This document shows positions 7,301 to 15,949 of a stretch of DNA of 64,000 bases, piece by piece. The DNA is from JAVJST01 sp040219295. GTDB lineage: Bacteria; Pseudomonadota; Alphaproteobacteria; Rhodospirillales; Casp-alpha2. Position numbers and translations under genes: made by a program. The stretch lies in NCBI GenBank assembly GCA_040219295.1, contig JAVJST010000001.1, positions 434,001 through 498,000 on the forward strand, given 5' to 3'. How positions within the stretch are numbered: the first letter of the stretch is position 1; each line of letters begins with the position of its first letter. The notes beneath the pieces are model-generated. The model worked only from the letters and a program-made list of their open reading frames with translations. It was not told where the DNA came from and did no database searches.

Positions 7301-9586
7301 CTAGAATTGGGTTCCAAAGTTAAAGCGAACCGTTTCCGTCTCGTCAAAGCTTTCCTTGACCACGGCCCGGGATACGTCGATCCCGATCGGGCCGAACGGC
7401 GAGACATATGTGACGCCGACACCGGTCGAGACACGAAGGCTCTCGGTGTCCTGCGTCGTGCCGTCATCCGGCTCGAGCTGGCCGAGGCTGCCGAAGTCCG
7501 AAAACACGCGGCCACGCACGTCGAATTCCGACGCAAGGCCCAGCGGGAAACTCACCTGCGTGGTACCGGTATACTTGAACTCGCCGCCGAGTGCGTCGTC
7601 AGTGGACGAGTCGCGCGGACCGATACCGGCCGGCGTAAAGCCGCGCAGGTTCGAACCGCCGACGAAGAAACGGTCAACGAGATTGACCTCGTCTTGAAGT
7701 GCAACAATGTAGCCGACCTCGCCCGACACGTTGAGAACGATATCGTCGGCGACTGTCCAGTAGTGGCCGCCGAACAATTCGGTCCGCAAGTAATGGGTAT
7801 CGCCGCCAAGACCGGCGAGATCGTTCGAAATCCCGACCACATAGCCTTCCGTCGGGAAGATGCGACTGTCCCGGACGTCGTAGGTCAGGGTCTGCGAGAT
7901 CTCCGACGTGATGTTGCTGCCTTCCTGCGCCTGAACGAAAATCGAGGCATCGTCGTCGACGTTCTCGACGGTCTTTTCGCTCAACTCGTACGCCCATCGC
8001 TGGTTCAGATGCTCGGTGATCGGATACGCGATCCGCATCCGGCCGCCGATTTCCTCGGAATCGAAGGAGCTTTCCGTCTGGTTGTCACGGGTTGTGCGGA
8101 ACAGGTCGAAGCCGGCTGAGAACTCGCGGTCAAGGAAGTACGGATCGGTAAACGAAAGGTCGAGATCGGAGCGTCGGGCCGCGACGCGGGCCGACAGGCC
8201 GAGTTTGTAGCCGGCGCCAAGCAGGTTCGACTCGCTGACGCCGATATCCGCCAACGGGCCGATGTCCGACGAGAAACCGAACCCGAGGTTCAGCGACCCG
8301 GTGGACTTCTCCGTCACCTCGGTCCGGATGATGGTTTTGTCAGGATCGCTGCCGGGAAGTCTCTCGATCTCGACAGATTCGAAGAAACCGAGGTTCATGA
8401 CCCGTTGGCGCGAACGACGCATCTTCGCCGTGTTGAACGCATCGCCCTCGACCATGCGGAACTCACGGCGGATGACTTTGTCGATGGTCCGGACGTTGCC
8501 GACGATATCGATCCGTTCGACAAAAACCCGCGGCCCCTCGTTGACTTCAAACGTCACGTCGATCGTGTGTTCGGCGCGGTTTCGCTGAATGCGCGGACGG
8601 ACGTCGACAAAGGCGTATCCGAGGTTGCCGACCTGATCGGAGAGATCGTCGATGATCTCGTCAACCTCCGCCGCATCGTACCAGTCGCCGGTCTGAATCT
8701 CGATGGTCTCCATCAACGCGAGCGGATCGAGATTCTTGAGCCGCGCATCGATCTCGATGTTGCCGAACTGGTAGCGTTCGCCCTCATCGACCGTGAACGT
8801 TATGAAAAAGTCCTTGCGATCGGGAGTGAGTTCCGCGACGGCGGACACGACACGGAAATCGGCGTAGCCCTCTTCGAGGTAGAACCGGCGGAGCAACTCT
8901 CGATCGAGGGTGAGGCGGTCCGGGTCGTAGACATCATCCGACGACAAGAAGCGGTACCAACGCGTTTCCTTGGTCTGGACTACATCTCTCAGATCGTCGT
9001 CATCGAACTGCTGGTTGCCGATGAATCGGATGTTGCTGATCGCACTCGGATCACCTTCGTAGATTTCGAAGACTAGATCGACCCGGTTCTGCGGCAGCTG
9101 AATAACCTTTGCCTCGACGGATGCGGCGAAACGCCCCGATCGACGGTACAGCGTCAGGATCCTCTTGACGTCGTTCTGCACCTTGGTTCGCGTGTAAATG
9201 ACGCGAGGACGCAAGGTAATCTCGGGTTCGAGTTCCTCGTCGTCGAGAACGTCATTGCCCTCAAAGGCAACGCGGTTGATCACCGGGTTCTCGACCACGC
9301 TGATGAGCAACCGGCCGTCCTGACGCCTGAAAACGACATCGGCGAACAGGCCGGTGGCGAACAGGCTCTTGAGCGACCGGTCGAGACGGCTGCTTTCGAA
9401 TGTGTCGCCGGGCTTGACCAGCAGATAGGATTTGACGGTTTCGGGGTCGACGCGGTTGGTGCCTTCGACGGCGATTTCCTCGATTACCCCCGACGACTGG
9501 GCAATCTGAATTTGCGCCGCTTTCGCGGGTACAAACGCCGCGCCAGCGAGAGTCATCATCAATGCGATCGTGGTCGCGCGCAGCAT
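7301..9586 (-). CDS. bamA: Outer membrane protein assembly factor BamA
   Basis: The central beta-barrel of the BAM complex, which inserts beta-barrel proteins into the outer membrane. From the ATG at 9586 it has 761 residues: a signal peptide (MLRATTIALMMTLAGAAFV), five POTRA domains to about residue 425 (first one IEEIAVEGTNRVDPETV), then a 16-stranded barrel. The conserved barrel loop motif appears as VGGSNLRGF near residue 640. The last residue is Phe (FNFGTQF), the normal outer-membrane signature. The upstream TTG at 9601 is an alternative start. It follows rseP by 36 bp. Confidence 0.97.
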   Translation of the reverse strand: MLRATTIALMMTLAGAAFVPAKAAQIQIAQSSGVIEEIAVEGTNRVDPETVKSYLLVKPGDTFESSRLDRSLKSLFATGLFADVVFRRQDGRLLISVVENPVINRVAFEGNDVLDDEELEPEITLRPRVIYTRTKVQNDVKRILTLYRRSGRFAASVEAKVIQLPQNRVDLVFEIYEGDPSAISNIRFIGNQQFDDDDLRDVVQTKETRWYRFLSSDDVYDPDRLTLDRELLRRFYLEEGYADFRVVSAVAELTPDRKDFFITFTVDEGERYQFGNIEIDARLKNLDPLALMETIEIQTGDWYDAAEVDEIIDDLSDQVGNLGYAFVDVRPRIQRNRAEHTIDVTFEVNEGPRVFVERIDIVGNVRTIDKVIRREFRMVEGDAFNTAKMRRSRQRVMNLGFFESVEIERLPGSDPDKTIIRTEVTEKSTGSLNLGFGFSSDIGPLADIGVSESNLLGAGYKLGLSARVAARRSDLDLSFTDPYFLDREFSAGFDLFRTTRDNQTESSFDSEEIGGRMRIAYPITEHLNQRWAYELSEKTVENVDDDASIFVQAQEGSNITSEISQTLTYDVRDSRIFPTEGYVVGISNDLAGLGGDTHYLRTELFGGHYWTVADDIVLNVSGEVGYIVALQDEVNLVDRFFVGGSNLRGFTPAGIGPRDSSTDDALGGEFKYTGTTQVSFPLGLASEFDVRGRVFSDFGSLGQLEPDDGTTQDTESLRVSTGVGVTYVSPFGPIGIDVSRAVVKESFDETETVRFNFGTQF

Positions 9587-9622
9587 CAGGCCCAATCCCA
9601 AGGAAGAGTCTCGTTCGCCGAC

Positions 9623-10750
9623 TTAACCGGCTAAGTTCTTGAAGAACTCGAAAAACCCGCGATGTTCCAAGTCGTTCCAAGTCACAAAAACGAACAAAAC
9701 CAATACCAGAACGAGGCCAAACCGAAAACCGTATTCTTGCGCTCTCTCGTCGAGTGGGCGCCCGAGCACGGCTTCGAAGGCATAGAAGACCAGGTGTCCG
9801 CCATCGAGCATCGGCACGGGAAACAGGTTGATGAGTCCCAGGTTGACCGACAAGGCGGCAGCAAAAATTATTAGTGGAACCAGGCCGTCGGCGGCCATTT
9901 CACCGGACAACTGGGCGATGCGAAGCGGTCCGCCGAGTCCGTCCGTGTCCTGAGCGCCGCTGAACAGGTCGCCGATGTAGTTGAGAATTCCCCAAATCAT
10001 CGCGCCGGTCCGTTCGACGCCGAACCACAGGGCCGAAATCGGATCCTCGCGTTCGTATTCGACCTGCTCGGGATCGGGGCTGATGCCGAGGCGACCGATC
10101 TCGCGGCCGTCCTCAGTTACGATAAGCGACGGCACGGCACTTAACACGGCAGCTGTGCCGTCCGCGCGGATGACGTCGATTTCGAGAGTCTGTCCGGGAT
10201 TGGCGCCGACGATACGCTGCAGATCCGAGAAATACCGGACGTCCTCCCCGTTGATCGCAACAATGGAGTCCTTGGGTACGAAGCCGGCAGCCTGAGCCGG
10301 GCTGTCCGGCGACACGGTACCGACACCCGAGAGCGGTGTGGGCGAGCCGACAAAGCAGGCCAGGGCCGCAAAGACCAGCGCGGCGAAAATGAAGTTGGCC
10401 ATGGGGCCGGCCACGACGATGGCGGCGCGCTGACGGAGGGTCTTGTGAGCGAAAGAGACGCTCTTTTCCTCGTCCGTCAGCTCCCTTTCCCCGTCTTCGT
10501 CGACGACGGTATCGCCTTCGCCGAACATCTTGACGTATCCGCCCAGCGGAATGGCACTGATCTTCCAACGGGTTCCCACGGCGTTCGTCCAGCCGTATAC
10601 CTCGGGGCCGAAACCGATGGAAAACACCTCGACCCGAACGCCGTTGCGTCGGGCGACCCAGTAGTGGCCCCACTCGTGGACGTAGACCAGTGCCGTCAGA
10701 ACAGCAAGAAAGGCAACAATTTCAAGGCCGACGTCGCTAATGAGTTCCAT
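9623..10750 (-). CDS. rseP: Site-2 intramembrane metalloprotease RseP
   Basis: An inner-membrane zinc protease (M50) that cleaves anti-sigma factors and signal-peptide remnants within the membrane. The 375-residue protein has the HEXXH motif in the first membrane segment (VHEWGHYWVARRNGV), the GFGPEVYGW and IPLGGYVKMFGEG segments, a periplasmic PDZ domain at about residues 130-210 (AGFVPKDSIVAINGEDV) and the second metal-binding motif NLFPVPMLDGGHLVFY. It lies between dxr and bamA as in most proteobacteria, which suggests envelope-stress control of outer-membrane assembly. Confidence 0.96.
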   Translation of the reverse strand: MELISDVGLEIVAFLAVLTALVYVHEWGHYWVARRNGVRVEVFSIGFGPEVYGWTNAVGTRWKISAIPLGGYVKMFGEGDTVVDEDGERELTDEEKSVSFAHKTLRQRAAIVVAGPMANFIFAALVFAALACFVGSPTPLSGVGTVSPDSPAQAAGFVPKDSIVAINGEDVRYFSDLQRIVGANPGQTLEIDVIRADGTAAVLSAVPSLIVTEDGREIGRLGISPDPEQVEYEREDPISALWFGVERTGAMIWGILNYIGDLFSGAQDTDGLGGPLRIAQLSGEMAADGLVPLIIFAAALSVNLGLINLFPVPMLDGGHLVFYAFEAVLGRPLDERAQEYGFRFGLVLVLVLFVFVTWNDLEHRGFFEFFKNLAG

Positions 10751-10794
10751 TCCCTATTCCATCTCGTCTCTTGATCAGAACCGCCGCTCGCGCA

Positions 10795-11997
10795 CTACAA
10801 CGCGTCGACCACCCCTTCCGCCATCTCGCGCGCGTTTGCGTCATGGCGCATGACGTCGTCGAGGTCGACCGGCGTTTCGTTCTGCGATTGCCCCAGGACT
10901 GTGTCAACAATGTGGGCAATGTCTAGAAACCGGACTCGTCCGTCAAGGAATGCCTTCACCGCGACTTCGTTCGCAGCATTAAGGTAGGTCGGCGCGACGC
11001 CGCCGCAGTCCAAGGCTTGACGGGCGATCCGCAAGGCGGGAAATCGGTCGAAATCGGGAGTTTCGAAGGAGAGATTGCCAAGCGCCGCCAGATCAAGCCG
11101 CGGCGCGGGTGTTCCCATCCGGTCCGGCCATGACAACGCGTAACCGATCGGAATGCGCATGTCGGGCGATCCCATCTGCGCAAGCACCGAGCCGTCGACG
11201 TAAGCGACCATGCTGTGGATCACGGACTGCGGGTGAACCACGATCTCTATCTGATCCGTCTCGACCGGGAAGAGGTGAAACGCCTCGATCAGTTCTAGGC
11301 CCTTATTCATCATCGTTGCGGAATCGACCGAAATCTTCGCACCCATCGACCAGTTCGGGTGCGCCACGGCTTCGGCCGGCGTGACGGACATCATCGAGGC
11401 GCGCGACATGTCGCGGAACGGGCCGCCCGACGCCGTTAGAATGATCTTCTCCACTCGTTCCGGGTGTTCGAAGTCGAACACCTGGAATATCGCGTTGTGT
11501 TCGGAATCGACCGGCAGCAGTGTTGCGCCGTGTTGCTTCACTTCGTGAATGAACAGATCACCGGCACTGACGAGGCATTCCTTATTGGCGAGACCGACTG
11601 TGGCGCCCCGCCGCACGGCCTCGAGCGTTGGTGACAGGCCAGCCGTGCCGACGATGCCGGCGATCACAACATCACTCGACAATGAGGCAGCTTCGCATAT
11701 TGCGTCTGCACCGGCGGCGATCTGAACACCCGTACCGCCGAGCGCGGTTTTCAGGTCCCCGTAGGCGTTCGGGTCGGCAACGGCGACGAAGTCCGGCTGA
11801 TGACGGTGCGCTTGCTCGGCAAGCAGCGCGACGTTTGAGTTTGCCGTCAGCGCGGTAACCGTGTAGCGGCCGTCGGACGCCGCGATGAGGTCCAGCGCGT
11901 TGACGCCGATCGATCCTGTCGACCCGAGGATCGTCGCGCGTCGCGTTTGTCCGAGCGGTGCCGGTGTCGCCGGGCTGATGGCATTGGTCAAGGCCAT
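10795..11997 (-). CDS. dxr: 1-deoxy-D-xylulose 5-phosphate reductoisomerase
   Basis: This NADPH-dependent enzyme makes 2-C-methyl-erythritol 4-phosphate, the first committed step of the MEP isoprenoid pathway. The 400-residue protein shows the Rossmann motif ILGSTGSIGVNALDL, ANKECLVSAGD, PVDSEHNAIFQ (metal-binding Asp and Glu), TASGGPFRD and the flexible-loop segment HPNWSMGAKISVDSATMMNK. The start overlaps the cdsA stop by 10 bp. Its product feeds UppS two genes upstream. Confidence 0.97.
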   Translation of the reverse strand: MALTNAISPATPAPLGQTRRATILGSTGSIGVNALDLIAASDGRYTVTALTANSNVALLAEQAHRHQPDFVAVADPNAYGDLKTALGGTGVQIAAGADAICEAASLSSDVVIAGIVGTAGLSPTLEAVRRGATVGLANKECLVSAGDLFIHEVKQHGATLLPVDSEHNAIFQVFDFEHPERVEKIILTASGGPFRDMSRASMMSVTPAEAVAHPNWSMGAKISVDSATMMNKGLELIEAFHLFPVETDQIEIVVHPQSVIHSMVAYVDGSVLAQMGSPDMRIPIGYALSWPDRMGTPAPRLDLAALGNLSFETPDFDRFPALRIARQALDCGGVAPTYLNAANEVAVKAFLDGRVRFLDIAHIVDTVLGQSQNETPVDLDDVMRHDANAREMAEGVVDAL

Positions 11998-12671
11998 AGT
12001 TCAATGTGCCCGCCCATATTGACGCTGGCAACTGCCGTGCCGATTGCCGCTGCCAGCAGGCCGTCGACCCGGTCCAATACGCCGCCGTGACCGGGGATAA
12101 GGGTCCCGGAGTCCTTTACGCCAAACCGGCGTTTGACGAGAGACTCCAAGAGATCCCCACCAGCCGCGAAAAGCCCGATCATCACACCCAGGCCGGTAAG
12201 CAGTTCGATGTTCTGCGACGCACCGCCGAAATGCGCCATCGCGGCACCGACGCCACCTGCGGCCAGCGAGCCGCCAAGTAACCCTGACCAGGTCTTCTTT
12301 GGGCTGATCGCTGGCGCGAGTTTCGGACCGCCAATCATCGTTCCCGCGAAGTAGGCTCCCGTATCCGATGCCCATACGGCGAGGATCATGAGAAGAACGA
12401 GCATGGCGCCGTCGGGGTGCGTGGCGCGAAGCCAGGCGAGCGAGAAACACGCGGCGAGGATATACAGGATACCGACGAACCGGATAACACTGCGCGTGGT
12501 AGTGCTTCCGCCTGCTTCGGAATTCTTGCACATCTGGATCCACTCGTGGACCGACAGGATCATCAGCAAGGCGACGAGGAGATCGAAATAGAGGCCGCCG
12601 TACCACTCGGCGACAAGGACCAGAGGGGCTAAGACGAGGGCCGACAGACTGCGGACTGCAAGATTTCCCAT
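11988..12671 (-). CDS. cdsA: Phosphatidate cytidylyltransferase CdsA
   Basis: A multi-pass membrane enzyme that makes CDP-diacylglycerol from CTP and phosphatidate. I take the ATG at 12671 (MGNLAVRSLSALVLAP), which lies 13 bp after uppS; a longer frame starting inside uppS has an Arg/Ser-rich leader unlike the family. The 227-residue length is at the short end. The CDP-alcohol signature is near the C-terminus (VKRRFGVKDSGTLIPGHGG followed by LDRVDG, with the metal-binding Asp residues) and WASDTGAYFAG is present mid-protein. At least six hydrophobic segments are visible. Confidence 0.93.
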   Translation of the reverse strand: MGNLAVRSLSALVLAPLVLVAEWYGGLYFDLLVALLMILSVHEWIQMCKNSEAGGSTTTRSVIRFVGILYILAACFSLAWLRATHPDGAMLVLLMILAVWASDTGAYFAGTMIGGPKLAPAISPKKTWSGLLGGSLAAGGVGAAMAHFGGASQNIELLTGLGVMIGLFAAGGDLLESLVKRRFGVKDSGTLIPGHGGVLDRVDGLLAAAIGTAVASVNMGGHIELWP

Positions 12672-12684
12672 GGCCCGACCGGTA

Positions 12685-13431
12685 TCAGACCCCAGCGGCG
12701 CCGAAACGGCGTTCGCGTCCCTTGTAGGTCGAGATCGCCGCGGCGAAGTCGCTCTCGTCAAAATCCGGCCACAGAGTGTCGGTGAACACGAACTCCGTGT
12801 AGGCGCATTGCCAGAGCAGGAAATTGCTGATGCGCTGCTCGCCGCTGGTTCTGATCAGGAGGTCCGGGTCCGGGATGTCGGCGGTGTAGAGATATCGTGA
12901 AATAGTGGGCTCGTCGATATCGTCTGCCGTCATCTCGCCCGCTGCAACCGCGCGGGCCAGCACCCGGGCCGCCCGGACAAGTTCGTCGCGGGCGCCATAG
13001 CTCAGCGCGAGAACCAGCGTCATCCTCGTATTCCCGGCCGTGCGCTGTTCGGCGTCCGCGATCATCTTGTTGATGTCCGGTTCGAGACGCGAACGGTCAC
13101 CGATGACGATGAAGCGAACGCCGTTCTTGTCGAGTTCGGCGATCTCGCGGCGCAGGTACAGCCGCAACAAACTCATCAAGCCGTTGACCTCGGCCTCGGA
13201 TCGTTTCCAGTTCTCCGACGAAAAGCCGAACAACGTCAGGTACTCGACGCCGTGGTCGATTGCCGCCTCGATGCAGCGTCTGACCGATTCCGCGCCTTGC
13301 CGATGTCCCTCGAGCCGCGGCAGGCCGCGCGATTTCGCCCAGCGTCCGTTGCCGTCCATGATCACGGCAACGTGCCGGGGCGATTCCGGTGGCCCGGCTG
13401 AAACAGGGAGAGGTACGCTGGCGCCCGGCAT
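12685..13431 (-). CDS. uppS: Undecaprenyl diphosphate synthase (isoprenyl transferase)
   Basis: A cis-prenyltransferase that extends farnesyl diphosphate to the C55 lipid carrier used in peptidoglycan and O-antigen synthesis. The 248-residue protein has the P-loop HVAVIMDGNGRWAKSRGLPR (catalytic Asp), the HRQGAES segment, LTLFGFSSENWKR, ALSYGARDELVRA and the C-terminal DLLIRTSGEQRISNFLLWQ. Its ATG overlaps the frr stop as TGATG, so it is translationally coupled to frr. Confidence 0.97.
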   Translation of the reverse strand: MPGASVPLPVSAGPPESPRHVAVIMDGNGRWAKSRGLPRLEGHRQGAESVRRCIEAAIDHGVEYLTLFGFSSENWKRSEAEVNGLMSLLRLYLRREIAELDKNGVRFIVIGDRSRLEPDINKMIADAEQRTAGNTRMTLVLALSYGARDELVRAARVLARAVAAGEMTADDIDEPTISRYLYTADIPDPDLLIRTSGEQRISNFLLWQCAYTEFVFTDTLWPDFDESDFAAAISTYKGRERRFGAAGV

Positions 13432-14000
13432 CAGACCTGCATGATCTCCGTTTCCTTGTTGGACAGTGCGTCATCGATCTTCTTGATGGCGTCGTCGGTC
13501 ATCTGCTGCACATCATCCGAATAGCCGCGATGCTCGTCCTCGGAAATCTCGTGGTCTTTCTCGGCGCGCTTCAGTTCGTCCATGGCGTGACGCCGGACAT
13601 TGCGAACGGCAACCCGCGCCTCTTCCGCGTACTTGCCGGCGATCTTGACGAACTCGGTGCGGCGTTCCTCGGTGAGTGCCGGGATCGGCACGCGGACCAA
13701 CTGGCCGTCAATCTGCGGATTGAGGCCGAGATCGGATTCGCGGATCGCCTTGTCGACGGCATTGACCAGCGACTTGTCCCAGACCTGAACGGTCAGCATT
13801 CGCGGTTCCGGTACGCCAATGGTGCCGACCTGGTTCATCGGCATGGACGACCCGTATGCGTCGACGTTGATCGGTTCCAGGAGGCTGGTCGCGGCGCGGC
13901 CGCTGCGCAAACCGGCAAACTCCTTGTGGAGGACGTCGACGGCGCCGTCCATGCGGCGCAACACGTCCTTTCGGACGGATGAAAAATTGTACTCACTCAC
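13431..14000 (-). CDS. frr: Ribosome recycling factor
   Basis: RRF splits post-termination ribosomes together with EF-G. The 189-residue protein starts MSEYNFSSVRKDVLRRMDGA and carries LRSGRAATSLLEPINVDAYG, VQVWDKSLVNAVDKAIRESD, RVPIPALTEERR and RVAVRNVRRHAMDELK, all standard RRF segments. A clear AGGGAGGAAAAGAGG Shine-Dalgarno region precedes the ATG. It follows pyrH by 39 bp and starts the frr-uppS-cdsA-dxr series. Confidence 0.97.
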   Translation of the reverse strand: MSEYNFSSVRKDVLRRMDGAVDVLHKEFAGLRSGRAATSLLEPINVDAYGSSMPMNQVGTIGVPEPRMLTVQVWDKSLVNAVDKAIRESDLGLNPQIDGQLVRVPIPALTEERRTEFVKIAGKYAEEARVAVRNVRRHAMDELKRAEKDHEISEDEHRGYSDDVQQMTDDAIKKIDDALSNKETEIMQV

Positions 14001-14039
14001 CTCTTTTCCTCCCTTTGACTGCTGCTTCGCCGCGTTCCG

Positions 14040-14765
14040 TCACCGGACGATGGTGAATCGCCCTTCCCCGCAGACCACGTCGGCGAATGATCCCGCCTCA
14101 TGGATCGAGAACACCAGAATAGGCACGTTGTTTTCCCGCGACAACGCGACGGCGGATGTATCCATGACGCGCAGATTGTTGCTGAGGACCTCCTGGTAAC
14201 TGAGTTCCTCGTAGCGCGTGGCCGACGGATCGGATTTGGGATCGGCGGTATAGACTCCGTCGACCTGGGTCCCCTTGAGAAGTGCGTGACACCCCATCTC
14301 GGCGGCGCGAAGTGCCGCCGCCGTATCCGTGGTGAAGAACGGATTACCGGTGCCCGCGGCGAACAGGACGACCCGGCCCTTCTCCATGTGGCGGACGGCG
14401 CGGCGTCGGATGTAGGGTTCGCACACGGTCGACATCGGGATCGCGGACTGCACGCGGGTCTCGACCCCCTTGCTCTCCAGCACGCTCTGCACAGCCAGCG
14501 CGTTGATCACGGTTGCCAACATGCCCATGTAGTCGGCCGTCGTGCGCTCGATTCCCGATGCGGCGCCTGAGACGCCGCGGAAGATGTTGCCGGCACCGAT
14601 GACCAGACAAACCTCGACGCCCATCTCGTGGACCTGGCGGACTTCCTCGCAAATGCGGTCGACGGTCTTGGGGTCCAGACCGTATTCGCGTTCGCCCATC
14701 AGACCCTCGCCCGAGAGTTTCAAGAGTACCCTTCGGTAGCGGGGGGACGAACTATGGTCGGGCAT
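14040..14765 (-). CDS. pyrH: UMP kinase PyrH
   Basis: A hexameric amino-acid-kinase-fold enzyme that phosphorylates UMP to UDP. I take the ATG at 14765 (MPDHSSSPRYRRVLLKLSG, 241 aa, normal length). The longer frame from 14819 would start within about 10 nt of the predicted transcription start, which argues against it. Motifs are LLKLSGEGLMGE, VIGAGNIFRG, MGMLATVINALA, RVVLFAAGTGNPFFTTDTAA and DGVYTADP. The gene follows the tsf terminator and appears to have its own promoter at 14831-14852. Confidence 0.96.
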   Translation of the reverse strand: MPDHSSSPRYRRVLLKLSGEGLMGEREYGLDPKTVDRICEEVRQVHEMGVEVCLVIGAGNIFRGVSGAASGIERTTADYMGMLATVINALAVQSVLESKGVETRVQSAIPMSTVCEPYIRRRAVRHMEKGRVVLFAAGTGNPFFTTDTAAALRAAEMGCHALLKGTQVDGVYTADPKSDPSATRYEELSYQEVLSNNLRVMDTSAVALSRENNVPILVFSIHEAGSFADVVCGEGRFTIVR

Positions 14766-14830
14766 GATGATCGTACCTGGCGCGATGATCTCGATGGCCG
14801 TTGGAATCCGGCGACTCACGGCGGAGCCTT

Positions 14831-14852
14831 CTTATATCACGTTGCCTCGTGA
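14831..14852 (-). promoter_or_regulatory. Predicted pyrH promoter -10 box next to an inverted repeat
   Basis: On the minus strand, TATAAG (14831-14836) reads as a -10 box directly downstream of the tsf terminator. It abuts a 5-bp perfect inverted repeat, TCACG at 14837-14841 and CGTGA at 14848-14852, in the space between -10 and -35. No good -35 box is present, so the repeat may be an activator or repressor site. Confidence 0.4.
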
Positions 14853-14860
14853 CGCACGGA

Positions 14861-14905
14861 AAAATCCCCAAAAACGAAGGCTCCGGAACGCCTGTCCCGG
14901 AGCCT
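14861..14905 (-). terminator. Rho-independent terminator after tsf
   Basis: On the minus strand a 9-bp stem (14878-14886 with 14897-14905, core GGCTCCGG) and a 10-nt loop is followed by a T-rich tract (TTCGTTTTTGGGGATTTTT, 14861-14877 region). It lies about 25 nt after the tsf stop and separates rpsB-tsf from pyrH and later genes. Confidence 0.85.
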
Positions 14906-14930
14906 CCGTAAATCGATCGCGAAGGATGCG

Positions 14931-15857
14931 TCAGCCGCCGACGGCCGCCGCGACCTCGGCCGCGAAATCGGATTCTTCCTTCTCGATGCCCTCGCCGAGT
15001 CGGAACGCCACAAAACCGGCGACGCGGATCGGCGCACCGGCGTCCTTGCCGGCATTCTCAAGCACCTGGGAAACCTTGGTCTCGCCGTCGATTGCGAAGG
15101 TCTGGTCGAGGAGACACACTTCCTCGAAGTATTTGCGGATACGGCCTTCGACCATTTTTTCAGCAATTTCAGCAGGTTTTCCACTTTCTTTCGCCTGCTC
15201 TATCAGCACGCTGCGCTCACGTTCGACAACCGCCGGGTCGAGATCGTCGCGCGACACCGACATCGGTGCCGCAGCGGCGATATGCATGGCGATCTGTTTG
15301 CCGAGAACCGCGAGCGCGTCCTTGTCGCCGGTCGATTCGAGACCGACGAGAACGCCGATCTTGCCAAGGCCCGGTGCCAGCTGGTTGTGCACGTACGCCG
15401 TGACGACGCCCTCGCCGACCGACAGCGCGGCGGCCCGGCGGAAGCTCATGTTCTCGCCGATGGTCGCGATCAAGTGGGTGAGCTGCTCCTCGACGTTGCG
15501 GCTTTCGCCCGGGAACGCCGCGGCCTTGATGGCAGCTTCGTCACCGTTGTTGGCGAGTGCCAGTTCGGCCGTCGTCGCGACAAACGCCTGGAAGGTGTCG
15601 TTACGGGCGACGAAGTCGGTTTCCGCGTTGATTTCCACAACGGCGCCGCCGTTGCCGTCGACATGAACGCCGACAAGCCCTTCAGACGCGGTCCGGCCGG
15701 CTTTCTTGGCGGCGGCCGCGAGGCCCTTGGTGCGGAGCCAGTCGATCGCTTCCTCGAGATTGCCCGCCGTTTCGCCGAGCGCTTTCTTGCAGTCCATCAT
15801 GCCCGCGCCGGTCTTCTCGCGAAGTTCCTTGACGAGAGCAGCAGTAATTTCAGCCAT
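14931..15857 (-). CDS. tsf: Translation elongation factor Ts
   Basis: EF-Ts is the nucleotide exchange factor of EF-Tu. From the ATG at 15857 (MAEITAALVKELREKTGAGM) it has 308 residues, with GGAAGA as ribosome binding site 6 nt upstream. The N-terminal UBA-like domain ends with the EF-Tu contact segment MMDCKKALGE, followed by INAETDFVARND (the TDFV motif) and a core of two EF-Ts domains. The ORF extends 18 codons further upstream but without a ribosome binding site. It is co-transcribed with rpsB, 92 bp upstream. Confidence 0.97.
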   Translation of the reverse strand: MAEITAALVKELREKTGAGMMDCKKALGETAGNLEEAIDWLRTKGLAAAAKKAGRTASEGLVGVHVDGNGGAVVEINAETDFVARNDTFQAFVATTAELALANNGDEAAIKAAAFPGESRNVEEQLTHLIATIGENMSFRRAAALSVGEGVVTAYVHNQLAPGLGKIGVLVGLESTGDKDALAVLGKQIAMHIAAAAPMSVSRDDLDPAVVERERSVLIEQAKESGKPAEIAEKMVEGRIRKYFEEVCLLDQTFAIDGETKVSQVLENAGKDAGAPIRVAGFVAFRLGEGIEKEESDFAAEVAAAVGG

Positions 15858-15949
15858 TTGCAGTCTTCCTCTTGTCCCGGTCATTCCGGGCTGTCCGACG
15901 CGCCGGATCAAACCTGCCCCGCCCGTCGAACAGAATTGTGATCGTTGAT

